Shown in pieces: positions 7,935 through 16,404 of a stretch of DNA of 64,000 bases. Source of the stretch: Cellulomonas fimi (lineage in GTDB: Bacteria; Actinomycetota; Actinomycetes; Actinomycetales; Cellulomonadaceae); NCBI RefSeq assembly GCF_012952065.1, contig NZ_JABCJJ010000001.1:1-64000 (forward strand), given 5' to 3'. The notes under the pieces were generated by a model, which did no database searches, was not told the DNA's origin, and worked only from the letters and a program-made list of their open reading frames with translations. Positions within the stretch are counted from its first letter, which is position 1. Every line of letters starts with the position of its first letter. The position numbers and the translations under genes were made by a program.

Positions 7935-8771
7935 ATGAAGTACCCGAAGGCTCTCGCCCTGGCCGCCGCCGCTGCCCTCGCGCTCACCGCGTGCGGGAGC
8001 GCGGACCCGGCGGGCGACTCGCCGACCGCCGACGCCGACGGCGTCACGACCCTGGTCGTGGGCGCCAGCCCCACCCCGCACGCCGAGATCCTCGAGTTCG
8101 TCGACAGCGAGCTCGCCGCCGACGCGGGGCTGGACCTCGAGATCGAGACGTTCGACGACTACGTGCTGCCGAACACCGCTCTCGCCGAAGGTGAGCTCGA
8201 CGCGAACTACTTCCAGCACCTTCCGTACTTCGAGTCGCAGGTCGAGGCGCAGGGTTACGACTTCGCCCGCTTCGAGGGCGTCCACATCGAGCCGTACGCG
8301 CTGTACTCGGAGAAGTACACCTCGCTCGACGCGATCCCGGACGGCGCGACGATCGGGATCACCAACGACCCGGGCAACCAGCCGCGCGCGCTCGACCTGC
8401 TCGTGGCGAACGACCTGATCACCCTCGAGGACACCGGCGACGTGGAGCCGACGCTGCTCGACATCGCCGACAACCCGAGGAACCTCGAGTTCATCGAGAC
8501 CGCGCCGGAGCAGCTGGCACGCGCGCTCCAGGACGTCGACGCGGCGATCATCAACGGGAACTTCGCGCTCGAGGCGGGTCTGAACCCGGCCACCGACTCG
8601 CTCGTGATCGAGTCGGGCGAGGACAACCCGTACGCCAACTTCCTCGCCGTCCGCGCGGAGGACAAGGACAACGAGGCGATCGTGAAGCTCGACGAGCTGC
8701 TGCACTCGCCCGAGGTCAAGGCCTTCATCGAGGAGCGCTGGCCCGACGGCGAGGTCATCGCGGCGTTCTGA
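7935..8771 (+). CDS. metQ: Methionine-binding lipoprotein MetQ
   Basis: Extracellular substrate-binding lipoprotein of the NlpA/MetQ family, 278 residues. The ATG at 7935 follows AAAGGA and begins a lipoprotein signal (MKYPKALALAAAAALALTAC) whose lipobox ends at the anchoring Cys, about residue 20. The family pattern NYFQHLPYFE and the NPRNLEF segment are present. The same frame is open far upstream without a better start. It ends the operon, with a strong hairpin 16 bp after the stop. Binding of methionine rather than a related amino acid is inferred from family and operon. Confidence 0.92.
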   Translation: MKYPKALALAAAAALALTACGSADPAGDSPTADADGVTTLVVGASPTPHAEILEFVDSELAADAGLDLEIETFDDYVLPNTALAEGELDANYFQHLPYFESQVEAQGYDFARFEGVHIEPYALYSEKYTSLDAIPDGATIGITNDPGNQPRALDLLVANDLITLEDTGDVEPTLLDIADNPRNLEFIETAPEQLARALQDVDAAIINGNFALEAGLNPATDSLVIESGEDNPYANFLAVRAEDKDNEAIVKLDELLHSPEVKAFIEERWPDGEVIAAF

Positions 8772-8787
8772 GCCGACGACGTCCGAC

Positions 8788-8821
8788 GACGGGGCGGGAC
8801 CTTCGCGGGTCCCGCCCCGTC
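8788..8821 (+). terminator. Strong terminator hairpin after metNIQ
   Basis: A perfect 14-bp stem (8788-8801 with 8808-8821) closes a 6-nt loop TTCGCG. No T-run follows, as is common in high-GC actinobacteria. It is symmetric and may also serve the converging small gene ending at 8852. Confidence 0.85.
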
Positions 8822-8851
8822 ACGCGTCCGGGTAGGCGCAGGGGAGCGGGG

Positions 8852-9079
8852 TCAGTGCTCGGGCGTCGTCAGCGACAGGGTCGTGACGGTGTCCGCACGG
8901 GGGAGCAGCTCGTCGGCGAGCTCCTTGAGGGTCTCCGCGGCCTCGACCAGCTCGCGCAGGGCGGCGGGGTCGTTGCGGAAGGCGTCGTCGTCGACGTCGA
9001 CCGTGAGCACGAAGCCGGCGCCGTGCGGCGCGGTCGGGGTGGCGTCGGTGGTGGGCACAGGGGCGAGGGTGTTCTTCAC
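8852..9079 (-). CDS. Small acidic helical protein, unknown function
   Basis: 75 residues, GTG start. The middle (about 35-60: DPAALRELVEAAETLKELAD) predicts an amphipathic helix; there are no Cys, no signal and no membrane segment. It stands alone, converging on metQ and followed upstream by upp on the same strand. Good third-position GC and a hairpin at its 3' side favour a real gene. I do not recognise a family. The 245 bp from 9080 to 9324 hold no gene I can support and should contain its promoter. Confidence 0.5.
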   Translation of the reverse strand: MKNTLAPVPTTDATPTAPHGAGFVLTVDVDDDAFRNDPAALRELVEAAETLKELADELLPRADTVTTLSLTTPEH

Positions 9080-9324
9080 GGGAGGCTCTCAGTCAGGGGG
9101 CCGGCGGGTGACACGCGCCGAGCTGGATCGGTCGGACCGGGTCGCAGTCAGGACCGACAGCACGTGACGGACGCGGATGCGGCGGCGCGCAGGTACGCCG
9201 GTTCGGCGTCGGGCGCGTGCGGCGGGCGGGTCACGTGGTCCAGCCTGCCAGCCGTCACCGACACGGCCAAAGGAAATCCACCGCGTCTCACGCCCTGGGC
9301 GGCGGGGTCCCGAGGCGGGTCGGG

Positions 9325-9960
9325 TCAGACGACGCCGTACAGGCGGTCGCCCGCGTCGCCGAGGCCGGGCACGATGTACGCCTTCTCGTCGAGCCGCTCG
9401 TCGACCGCCGCGACCACGACCTTGACGTCGACCCGGTCGCCCACCGCCTTCTCGAGCACGTCGAGCCCCTCGGGCGCGGCCAGCAGGCAGACGGCGGTGA
9501 CGTCGCGCGCGCCCCGGTCGAACAGGAAGTCGATCGCGGCGACGAGCGTGCCGCCGGTCGCGAGCATCGGGTCGAGCAGGAAGCACTGGCGGCCCGAGAG
9601 GTCCTCGGGGAGCCGGTTGGCGTACGTGATGGCCTCGAGCGTGGTCTCGTCGCGCTGCATCCCCAGGAACCCGACCTCGGCGGTCGGCAGCAGCCGCGTC
9701 ATGCCGTCGAGCATGCCGAGGCCCGCGCGCAGGATCGGGACGACGAGCGGTCGGGGGCCGGCGATCTTCGTGCCGACGGTCTCGGCGACCGGCGTCGTGA
9801 TCGAGTGGGGCTCGGTGCGGACCTCGCGCGTCGCCTCGTACGCCAGGAGCGTGACCAGCTCGTCGACCAGGAGCCGGAAGGTGGGTGACTCGGTGTCCTG
9901 GTTCCGCAGGACGGTGAGCTTGTGGGCGACGAGCGGGTGGTCCGCGACGTGCAGGCGCAT
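9325..9960 (-). CDS. upp: Uracil phosphoribosyltransferase
   Basis: Pyrimidine salvage: uracil + PRPP to UMP + PPi, cytoplasmic. 211 residues, full length. It starts [15 protein letters not shown]. The PRPP-binding loop [11 protein letters not shown] and the uracil-binding C-terminal end (GDAGDRLYG) are visible, with RAGLGMLDG in between. Divergent from tadA across 116 bp, an arrangement common in actinobacteria. Confidence 0.96.
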   Translation of the reverse strand: MRLHVADHPLVAHKLTVLRNQDTESPTFRLLVDELVTLLAYEATREVRTEPHSITTPVAETVGTKIAGPRPLVVPILRAGLGMLDGMTRLLPTAEVGFLGMQRDETTLEAITYANRLPEDLSGRQCFLLDPMLATGGTLVAAIDFLFDRGARDVTAVCLLAAPEGLDVLEKAVGDRVDVKVVVAAVDERLDEKAYIVPGLGDAGDRLYGVV

Positions 9961-10076
9961 GGCGCCAAACCTACCGCCCCGCTCGTCACACGTTGCGTCC
10001 GCACTCGAGGGGGTCAGGGCCCCACGGAGTGCGGACGTTGCGGGGACGGGACGGTGGCGTGGGGGAGGATGGCGGC

Positions 10077-10538
10077 GTGCTGGGGACCGACGACGACGCG
10101 CGGTGGATGGGTCTGGCCCTCGCCGAGGCGCGACTCGCGCTGGCGTCGGCCGACGTGCCGGTGGGCGCCGTCGTCGTCGGGCCTGGCGGCGCCGTGGTGG
10201 GCCGCGGGCACAACGCGCGCGAGGCCGCCGCCGACCCGACCGCGCACGCCGAGCTGCTCGCGCTCCGGGAGGCGTCCGCGACGCTCGGCCGGTGGCGGCT
10301 CGACGACTGCACGCTCGTGGTGACGCTCGAGCCGTGCCTGATGTGCGCCGGGGCGACCGTGCTGGCGCGTGTGCCCCGGCTCGTCCTCGGCGCGTGGGAC
10401 CCGAAGGCGGGTGCGTGCGGGTCGCAGTGGGACGTGGTGCGCGACCGCCGGGTCAACCACCGCGTCGAGGTCGTCGGCGGCGTGCGCGAGGCGGAGTGCG
10501 CGGCCCTCCTGCGCGAGTTCTTCGCCCGCCACCGCTGA
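10077..10538 (+). CDS. tadA: tRNA adenosine(34) deaminase TadA-like
   Basis: CMP/dCMP-type zinc deaminase that converts A34 to inosine in tRNA-Arg(ACG). Zinc and catalytic motifs: HAE (TAHAELLAL) and PCxxC (EPCLMCAG). The GTG at 10077 is preferred because GGGGGAGGA lies 8 nt upstream and the protein (153 residues) then has normal length; the frame is open further upstream with non-homologous sequence. Divergent from upp. A guanine-deaminase-like role cannot be excluded by sequence alone. Confidence 0.88.
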   Translation: MLGTDDDARWMGLALAEARLALASADVPVGAVVVGPGGAVVGRGHNAREAAADPTAHAELLALREASATLGRWRLDDCTLVVTLEPCLMCAGATVLARVPRLVLGAWDPKAGACGSQWDVVRDRRVNHRVEVVGGVREAECAALLREFFARHR

Positions 10539-10581
10539 GCCGTCGCCCGACGGGGGCGGACTCCGGGAGGTTCTTGCGCTT

Positions 10582-11466
10582 CTACGCGCTGAAACCGCCC
10601 TCGGGCGCAGCGAGACGGGGGGTCGGGAGCTCGCTGGCCAGGCGGGTCAGGGTCTCGGACGTGCCGGCGTCGACCTTGACCGTCGCGAGCGGGTCGCCGC
10701 GGGTCGCGCCACGGTTGACGATCACGACCGGTGTCCCGCGCCTGGCCGCGTGGCGCACGAACCGCAGCCCCGACATCACGGTGAGCGACGACCCGGCAAC
10801 CAGCAGCGACCCGGCGTCGTCCACCATCGCGTAGGCGCGTTCGACGCGCTCGCGCGGCACGTTCTCGCCGAAGTAGACGATCTCGGGCTTGAGGACACCG
10901 CCGCAGCGCTCGCAGTCGGCGGGCACGAAGTGCGACGTGGCCTCGATGACGGCGTCGGCGTCGGGCGCGATCTCGACGTCGCCCACCTCGCCGACCGACT
11001 CGAGGAACCCCGGGTTGAGCGCCTCGAGCCGCTCGGCGAGCTCCGCACGCGGGATGACGGTGCCGCAGCTGAGGCAGATCACGCGGTCGTAGCGCCCGTG
11101 CAGGTCGATGACGTTCCGCGAGCCGGCCTCCTCGTGCAGCAGGTCGACGTTCTGGGTGATCACGCCGACGACGACGCCGCGCGCCTCCATCGCGGCCAGC
11201 GCGCGGTGGCCGGGGTTGGGTCGGGTGCGGTGCACGTGCGCCCAGCCGACGTGGTTGCGCGCCCAGTAGTGGCGGCGGAACGCGGGGTCGCCGACGAACT
11301 GCTGGTAGGTCATGGGCGTGCGGGGCGGTGAGTCCGGGCCGCGGTAGTCCGGGATGCCGGAGTCGGTCGAGAGACCCGCACCGGTGAGCACGGCCAGGCG
11401 GCGACCGGCGAGCACGTCGAGCGCGCGCGCGACGTCGTCCTCGGGCTGGAGGGTCGGCTGCGTCAC
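10582..11466 (-). CDS. Sir2-family NAD-dependent protein deacylase
   Basis: Sirtuin of 294 residues. NAD-binding GAGLSTDSGIPDYRG near residue 30, TQNVD and catalytic His in LHGRYD, then a zinc site of two Cys pairs (CLSC and CERC) separated by an unusually long, acidic insert (GEVGDVEIAPDADAVIEA). GSSLTV and IVNRG mark the end of the Rossmann fold. It converges on tadA. Cytoplasmic; the substrate cannot be deduced. Confidence 0.9.
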   Translation of the reverse strand: MTQPTLQPEDDVARALDVLAGRRLAVLTGAGLSTDSGIPDYRGPDSPPRTPMTYQQFVGDPAFRRHYWARNHVGWAHVHRTRPNPGHRALAAMEARGVVVGVITQNVDLLHEEAGSRNVIDLHGRYDRVICLSCGTVIPRAELAERLEALNPGFLESVGEVGDVEIAPDADAVIEATSHFVPADCERCGGVLKPEIVYFGENVPRERVERAYAMVDDAGSLLVAGSSLTVMSGLRFVRHAARRGTPVVIVNRGATRGDPLATVKVDAGTSETLTRLASELPTPRLAAPEGGFSA

Positions 11467-11551
11467 CGCACGAGGGTACGTCCGGGTCTCCCGTCGGGCT
11501 GGGGCACGCTCGATTCGGACTGAGCGGCCCGGAGCCGGTATCGTTCCCCGC

Positions 11552-11638
11552 GGTAGCGTGTCCGAGCGGCCTAAGGAGCACGCCTCGAAAGCGTGTGTGG
11601 GTGAAAGTCCACCGTGGGTTCAAATCCCACCGCTACCG
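11552..11638 (+). tRNA. tRNA-Ser(CGA)
   Basis: 87 nt. Acceptor GGTAGCG (11552-11558) pairs with CGCTACC (11631-11637), discriminator G. Anticodon loop CTCGAAA gives anticodon CGA. A long variable arm (GTGGGTGAAAGTCCAC) marks it as a class II serine tRNA, and GGTTCAAATCC is the T-loop. CCA is not encoded. A 13-bp terminator stem follows. Confidence 0.97.
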
Positions 11639-11667
11639 CGCTCGATGTCCCCGGACGCCACCCGGCA

Positions 11668-11697
11668 GGACCCGGACCCTCGCGAGGGTCCGGGTCC
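11668..11697 (+). terminator. Terminator of tRNA-Ser(CGA)
   Basis: GGACCCGGACCCT (11668-11680), loop CGCG, and its exact complement at 11685-11697, followed by TTCGTCGT. 13-bp perfect stem, 29 bp after the tRNA. Confidence 0.88.
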
Positions 11698-11764
11698 TTC
11701 GTCGTGCAGGCGTCGGACGTCGTGCGGGCCGTCCGACGCGCGCGGGCCGGCGCAGGGAGCCGGC

Positions 11765-12040
11765 TCAGGCGCTGGCGGCGTACCTGTCGGCCGAGCGGGC
11801 CTTCCGCTTGGCGGCCTCGACCTCGCGGTCCTTCGGCGGGGCGTTCGTGACGAGCGCCTCGAGCAGGTGGTGCGTCGCGTGCGCCACCTCCTCGACCGCG
11901 CGGTCGAACGCCTCGCGGTTCGCCTGCGACGGCTTGGTGGTCCCGCTGACCTTGCGCACGAACTGGAGCGCCGCGGCGTGGACCTCGTCGCTGGTCGCGT
12001 GCGGCTCGAAGTTGTGCAGCGGTCGGATGTTTCGGCACAT
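11765..12040 (-). CDS. DUF2277 family protein
   Basis: 91 residues starting MCRNIRPLHNFEP, the signature N-terminus of this conserved actinobacterial family. It continues with ALQFVRKVSGTTKPS and ends in a basic helix. The frame is open upstream, but the MCRNI start is the conserved one. Function unknown; the conserved Cys2 and His could bind metal, which is inference. Confidence 0.85.
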   Translation of the reverse strand: MCRNIRPLHNFEPHATSDEVHAAALQFVRKVSGTTKPSQANREAFDRAVEEVAHATHHLLEALVTNAPPKDREVEAAKRKARSADRYAASA

Positions 12041-12142
12041 GCCTTCGAGGCTACGCCGGAGCAGGCCGACGCCCCAGGCCCGCGAGCCGCTCGCGCCCGT
12101 GGCCGCGACGTCGCCGGCCACGGGCTCGTGTGCGCGGCACGA

Positions 12143-13354
12143 TCAGCCGAGCGGGACCCGGATGATCTCCCCCTCACCGGCGACGATCGACCGGTTCGCG
12201 ATGTACGCGTGGTCGCCGCGCACCGCGAGGCCGCCCGGCGCGAACAGGGGATCCGTGAGCAGCGTGGTGTGCTGGCCCGTCTTGCGATCCACCTGGATCA
12301 GCTCCCCGGTCCAGTCGCCCGAGCCGAGGATCAGCACGTCGAACAGGCTGGTCCGGGCGATCTCCAGCACGAGCAGATCGCCGTCGTCGGTGAAGGCCAG
12401 GTCGATGATGTGCGTGAACCCGTCGGCATAGACCGTCGGTGCCTGACCGGGCTTGACGCGCCAGACCGTCGCCGTCCCGGTCGTGAAGGGGAAACCGGTG
12501 AGCTGGCCGACGTAGAACGCGCCGTCGGGCCCGGGGGTGACGGCGTTCGGCACCGGCTGGGCGCGGACCATCTCGCCCGGGGGTGCGAAGGGGTTCTGCA
12601 CCGGCGCCTCGCTCTCGAACACTGCGAGGACGTCGACGCTGCCGTCGCGGTCGACCTGGAGCAGCGAGTTGCCTCCGGCGTCGGCGACGACGCGCTTGTT
12701 GCCGCGTGCGGCGATCGCGTAGGGGTTGGTGTCGATCAGCCCGAGGTCGGGGAAGACCTGGTCCGGGTTCTCCGCGCTCTCGAACGCCGCGATGTCGGCG
12801 AGCTTCTCGACGGCCCCGTCCTCGACGTCGACCCAGTTCACCGACGCGAGCTGCCGCGCGAGGTCGCTGCCGCCGAGGCCGCCGCCGGATGCGCCCGGGT
12901 CGGTCGCGATGATCCCGGGGTCGGCGCCGAGCCCGATCGTCGCGAGCAGCCGGCCCTGGCTGTCGAACGCGACGTCGGAGGGGCCGATGGCGTTGTCGCC
13001 CGTGCCGGCGAGCCCGAGCGAGGGCAGGCCGGTGACCACGTCCACGAGGGAGCCGTCACCGTGCTGGTGGCCATGGCGGTCGAGGCCGAGCTGCAGCTTC
13101 GAGATCGCGCCCGTGGGTCCGAGGCAGGTGGGCCCTTCGGCTCCCGCGAAGCAGGGGCCGTCGCCGCCCGCGCCGGACTGCGCGACGTACAGGTCGCCCG
13201 AGCGCGAGAAGGCCAGCCCGCGGGGGTTGTCGAGGCCGTCCGCGAGGACCGTGACGTCGTCGGGGTCGACCGCTGCCGCCACCGAGCCGACGCCCAGGGG
13301 TAGCACGAGACATGTGGTGACAGCCCCGATGAGGGCCGTGCGGAGTCGATGCAT
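12143..13354 (-). CDS. Secreted ScyD/ScyE-like beta-propeller protein
   Basis: 403 residues with an N-terminal signal peptide (hydrophobic LIGAVTTCLVLPLGVGSVAAA). The mature part has repeated NHL/SMP-30-like blades (NPRGLAFSRSGDLYVAQ, GPSDVAFDSQGRLLA, DLAFTDDGDLLVLE). This matches the ScyD/ScyE family named from the scytonemin clusters of cyanobacteria but widespread in actinobacteria with unknown role. A Cys pair (CFAGAEGPTC) may form a disulfide. No scytonemin genes are nearby, so the name indicates fold only. Confidence 0.8.
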   Translation of the reverse strand: MHRLRTALIGAVTTCLVLPLGVGSVAAAVDPDDVTVLADGLDNPRGLAFSRSGDLYVAQSGAGGDGPCFAGAEGPTCLGPTGAISKLQLGLDRHGHQHGDGSLVDVVTGLPSLGLAGTGDNAIGPSDVAFDSQGRLLATIGLGADPGIIATDPGASGGGLGGSDLARQLASVNWVDVEDGAVEKLADIAAFESAENPDQVFPDLGLIDTNPYAIAARGNKRVVADAGGNSLLQVDRDGSVDVLAVFESEAPVQNPFAPPGEMVRAQPVPNAVTPGPDGAFYVGQLTGFPFTTGTATVWRVKPGQAPTVYADGFTHIIDLAFTDDGDLLVLEIARTSLFDVLILGSGDWTGELIQVDRKTGQHTTLLTDPLFAPGGLAVRGDHAYIANRSIVAGEGEIIRVPLG

Positions 13355-13591
13355 GGCAGACCTCCACCCGCGGGTCGACCCTGGCTGACGTGCCGAGGAC
13401 GGGTCGGTGATGGGGGGCGCGTGTCGATGCCACCCGCGGCCCTGCCACTGTCCCGCCGCACTCCTGGATGCGTCAATTGCCCGGAACCTCCCGGTTTACG
13501 CCCGCTCGGACCGCCCGCGGTCAGGCGACGCCGGCGAGCACCGCGACGAGCGCCGCGCGACGAGCGCCGCGCGCCGCGTAGCCTCGTGACC

Positions 13592-14521
13592 GTGCCCGAG
13601 GGTCATACCGTCCACCGCATCGCGCTCCAGTTCCGCGCCGACTTCGTCGGGCACCGCATCGCCGCCAGCTCACCGCAGGGGCGCTTCGCCGCGGGAGCCG
13701 CGCTGCTGGACGGGTCGACGATGGTCGAGTCCCGGGCGATCGGCAAGCAGCTCTTCCTCGGGTTCGACGACGACCGCTGGCTCCGCGTGCACCTCGGCCT
13801 CTACGGGGCCTGGGACTTCCGCGGCCGCATCTCACCGGTCCACCCGGAGAGCCCTGTGCTCGGCTCGATGGGCGCACCGCGCGCGGCGCGGGCCGTGCGG
13901 ATGGGCGAGGGCGAGCTGCCGCTCCGCGACGGCGACGACGTCGCCGCGCCCGAGTTCCCGCCGCCGCCGATCGGCCAGGTCCGCGTGCGGCTGCTGACGG
14001 AGGAGAGCCTCGCGGACCTGCGCGGTCCGACGGCGTGCGAGGTGCTTCAGCCGGACGAGGTCGCCGTCGCGATGGCCCGCCTCGGCCCGGACCCGATGGT
14101 CGACCCCGGCCCCGAGGCGGAGGCCGTCTTCGTCGAGCGCCTGACGTCGCGCGCGACGCCCGTCGGCCAGCTGCTCATGGACCAGGCCGTCGTGAGCGGG
14201 ATCGGCAACGTCTACCGCGCCGAGATCCTGTTCCGCGCGCGCCTCGACCCGCACACCCGCGGGCGCACAGTACCGGCCGAGGTCGCGCGCGGGCTGTGGC
14301 GCGACTGGACCGAGCTGCTGGCCGACGGCGTGCGGCGCGGCGTCATGATGACGCGCGACGGCCTGGACGACGACGCACACGCCCTCGCGCTCGCGGACCA
14401 GACGGCGCGCCACTGGGTCTACAAGCGCGCCGGGCTGCCGTGCTACGTGTGCGGGACGCCGATCCAGGTCGAGACGATGGCCGGTCGGAACCTCTACTGG
14501 TGCCCGACCTGCCAGGACTGA
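13592..14521 (+). CDS. nei: Fpg/Nei-family DNA glycosylase (endonuclease VIII type)
   Basis: Base-excision repair glycosylase/AP lyase. The GTG at 13592 gives mature Pro2-Glu3 (PEGHTVHRIA), the catalytic residues, which fixes the start although the frame is open upstream. 309 residues. The H2TH helix region DQAVVSGIGNVYRAEILF and a C-terminal zinc finger CYVCG...CPTC are present. PEGHT favours a Nei/Nei2-type enzyme (oxidised pyrimidines) over Fpg (PELPE). Confidence 0.92.
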   Translation: MPEGHTVHRIALQFRADFVGHRIAASSPQGRFAAGAALLDGSTMVESRAIGKQLFLGFDDDRWLRVHLGLYGAWDFRGRISPVHPESPVLGSMGAPRAARAVRMGEGELPLRDGDDVAAPEFPPPPIGQVRVRLLTEESLADLRGPTACEVLQPDEVAVAMARLGPDPMVDPGPEAEAVFVERLTSRATPVGQLLMDQAVVSGIGNVYRAEILFRARLDPHTRGRTVPAEVARGLWRDWTELLADGVRRGVMMTRDGLDDDAHALALADQTARHWVYKRAGLPCYVCGTPIQVETMAGRNLYWCPTCQD

Positions 14522-14546
14522 ACCGGCTCTCGGGGCGCACGCTCCG

Positions 14547-15398
14547 TCAGACGCCGAGCAGCCGTCGCCACGCGCGGTGGTGGCTGACGGCGATCCCGCG
14601 GAAGCCCGGCTCGTCCGCGAGCGCCGCCGCCACGACCCCCGACCCCTCGAGCAGTGCGACCGGACCCTCCTCGTAGAAGGTGTACAGGGCGCCGCCCGCG
14701 ACCTCGGGCGTCTCGGTCTCGACCCCGACGGCGAACGGCACGCCCGCCTCGACGCTGGCCCGGACCGCGCGCTCGGCCAGCGCCAGGATGCCGCCCACGC
14801 CCTGCGCATGATCGGCGTACGCGAGGACGGTCACGGTGTCGGCACGCGCGAGCACGGCGTCGAGGAAGGTCCCGCCGGGCGAACCAGGCAGCGGGTCCCC
14901 GGCCTCGTGCGCCAGCCACCACGGGGCGTCCACCTCGACCGGGACGCCGCCCGCGGCCGCCCGCACGGCGTCGAGCACGGCGACGAGCCTGCGCATCGCG
15001 GCCGGCTTGTCGACCTCCCACTCGTCCGTGACCCAGGGCTCGACGTCGAGGTGCACGTGGTCGACGCGCCCGGCCGCGAGCGCGTCGGTCAACCAGCGCG
15101 CCGCGAGAGCGGGGTCGTCGAGCCACGCGGGGTCGCCACCGAGCGCGCCCACCTCGACCCCGGCGTCGTGCAGGGCCTGCGACGCCGCGCTGAACCAGGC
15201 CCCGACGGGACCGGTCCGCGCGTCCCAGGGTGCCGCGAGGTCGACGCGCTCGAGCCCGCCGGCGACGGCGAAGGCCGCGAGCCGCTCGGGCGAGGCGGGC
15301 AGGTACCCGCGTCCGCGGGGATCGTCCGCCGGGCTCACCGAGTTGTCCCAGGCCCACATCGCGGTGATCGGGCTGCGTCGTGCGGGGCGGGCGGTCAC
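14547..15398 (-). CDS. Uncharacterised TIM-barrel-like protein
   Basis: 283 residues from a GTG at 15398; a longer start at 15476 would overlap the divergent gene, so the short one is preferred. Alternating beta/alpha pattern with motifs AMWAWDNSV, HVHLDVEPW, VPVEVDAPWW and VTVLAYADHAQG at strand ends suggests a (beta/alpha)8 barrel of glycoside-hydrolase or chitinase-like style, with acidic D-x-E at a strand tip. I do not recognise a named family and no signal peptide is seen. Confidence 0.7.
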   Translation of the reverse strand: MTARPARRSPITAMWAWDNSVSPADDPRGRGYLPASPERLAAFAVAGGLERVDLAAPWDARTGPVGAWFSAASQALHDAGVEVGALGGDPAWLDDPALAARWLTDALAAGRVDHVHLDVEPWVTDEWEVDKPAAMRRLVAVLDAVRAAAGGVPVEVDAPWWLAHEAGDPLPGSPGGTFLDAVLARADTVTVLAYADHAQGVGGILALAERAVRASVEAGVPFAVGVETETPEVAGGALYTFYEEGPVALLEGSGVVAAALADEPGFRGIAVSHHRAWRRLLGV

Positions 15399-15456
15399 GG
15401 GCCCGACGCTACCCCCGGCGTGCGCGTCGCAGCCCACCCCTGCGACCCTGGGCGGC

Positions 15457-16404
15457 ATGGATCTCCGCATCTTCACCGAGCCCCAGCAGGGCGCGAGCTA
15501 CGACGACCTCCTCGCGGTCGCCCAGGCCACCGAGACCCTGGGGTTCGACGCGTTCTTCCGGTCGGACCACTACCTCCGGATGGGCGACGGCGACCCGGGC
15601 CCCGGGCCGACCGACGCCTGGACCACGCTCGCCGGCCTGGCCCGCGAGACGTCCCGCATCCGGCTCGGCACGCTCGTGACCTCGGCGACGTTCCGGCACC
15701 CGGGAGTGCTCGCGATCCAGGTCGCGCAGGTCGACCAGATGTCCGGCGGGCGGGTCGAGCTGGGGCTCGGCGCCGGCTGGTTCGCCGCCGAGCACGAGGC
15801 GTACGGGATCCCGTTCCCGCACCGGCGGTTCGGCCTCCTCACCGAGCAGCTCGAGATCGTGACCGGCCTGTGGGGCACGCCCGAGGGCGAGCGCTTCCAC
15901 CACCACGGCGAGCACTACACGCTCACGGACTCCCCGGCGCTGCCCAAGCCGGTGCAGCGCTCGCCGCTGGACCCGGGGCGCGCGGGCGTGCCGGTCGTCG
16001 TCGGGGGGATGGGGCCGAGGCGGACGCCCGCGCTCGCGGCCCGCTTCGCCTCCGAGTTCAACGTCGCCTTCCCGCCCAAGGACCAGATCGCCGAGAAGTT
16101 CGCCGGCGTGCGCGCGGCGTGCGAGCAGCTCGAGCGCGATCCTGAGCAGCTCGTCTACTCGGTCGCGATGGTGGTCTGCGTCGGCGCCTACGACGCCGAG
16201 GTGTCGAGGCGGGCGGCGGCGATCGGTCGCGAGCCCGGTGAGCTGCGGGAGAACGGCGTCGCGGGGACGGTCGCGGAGGCGGTCGACGAGCTCGGGAGGC
16301 TCGCGGAGCTGGGCGCCCAGCGCGTGTACCTGCAGGTGCTGGACCTGCACGACCTCGACCACCTCGACCTGGTCGCGCGTGAGGTCATGCCCCAGCTGCG
16401 GTGA
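15457..16404 (+). CDS. LLM class F420-dependent oxidoreductase
   Basis: 315 residues beginning MDLRIFTEPQQGASYDDL. Luciferase-like TIM barrel with GFDAFFRSDHYLRM, LGTLVTSATFRHPGVLA and GRVELGLGAGWFAAEHEAYGIPF, typical of actinobacterial F420-dependent enzymes. The substrate is unknown. Its last 20 bp overlap the 3' end of the convergent membrane-protein gene. F420 rather than FMN use is inferred from the subfamily look. Confidence 0.87.
   Translation: MDLRIFTEPQQGASYDDLLAVAQATETLGFDAFFRSDHYLRMGDGDPGPGPTDAWTTLAGLARETSRIRLGTLVTSATFRHPGVLAIQVAQVDQMSGGRVELGLGAGWFAAEHEAYGIPFPHRRFGLLTEQLEIVTGLWGTPEGERFHHHGEHYTLTDSPALPKPVQRSPLDPGRAGVPVVVGGMGPRRTPALAARFASEFNVAFPPKDQIAEKFAGVRAACEQLERDPEQLVYSVAMVVCVGAYDAEVSRRAAAIGREPGELRENGVAGTVAEAVDELGRLAELGAQRVYLQVLDLHDLDHLDLVAREVMPQLR

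Noticed and set aside
7182-8771. 529-residue extension of MetQ
   Set aside because: The extra N-terminal part is the shifted frame of metI; the lipoprotein signal at 7935 marks the real start.
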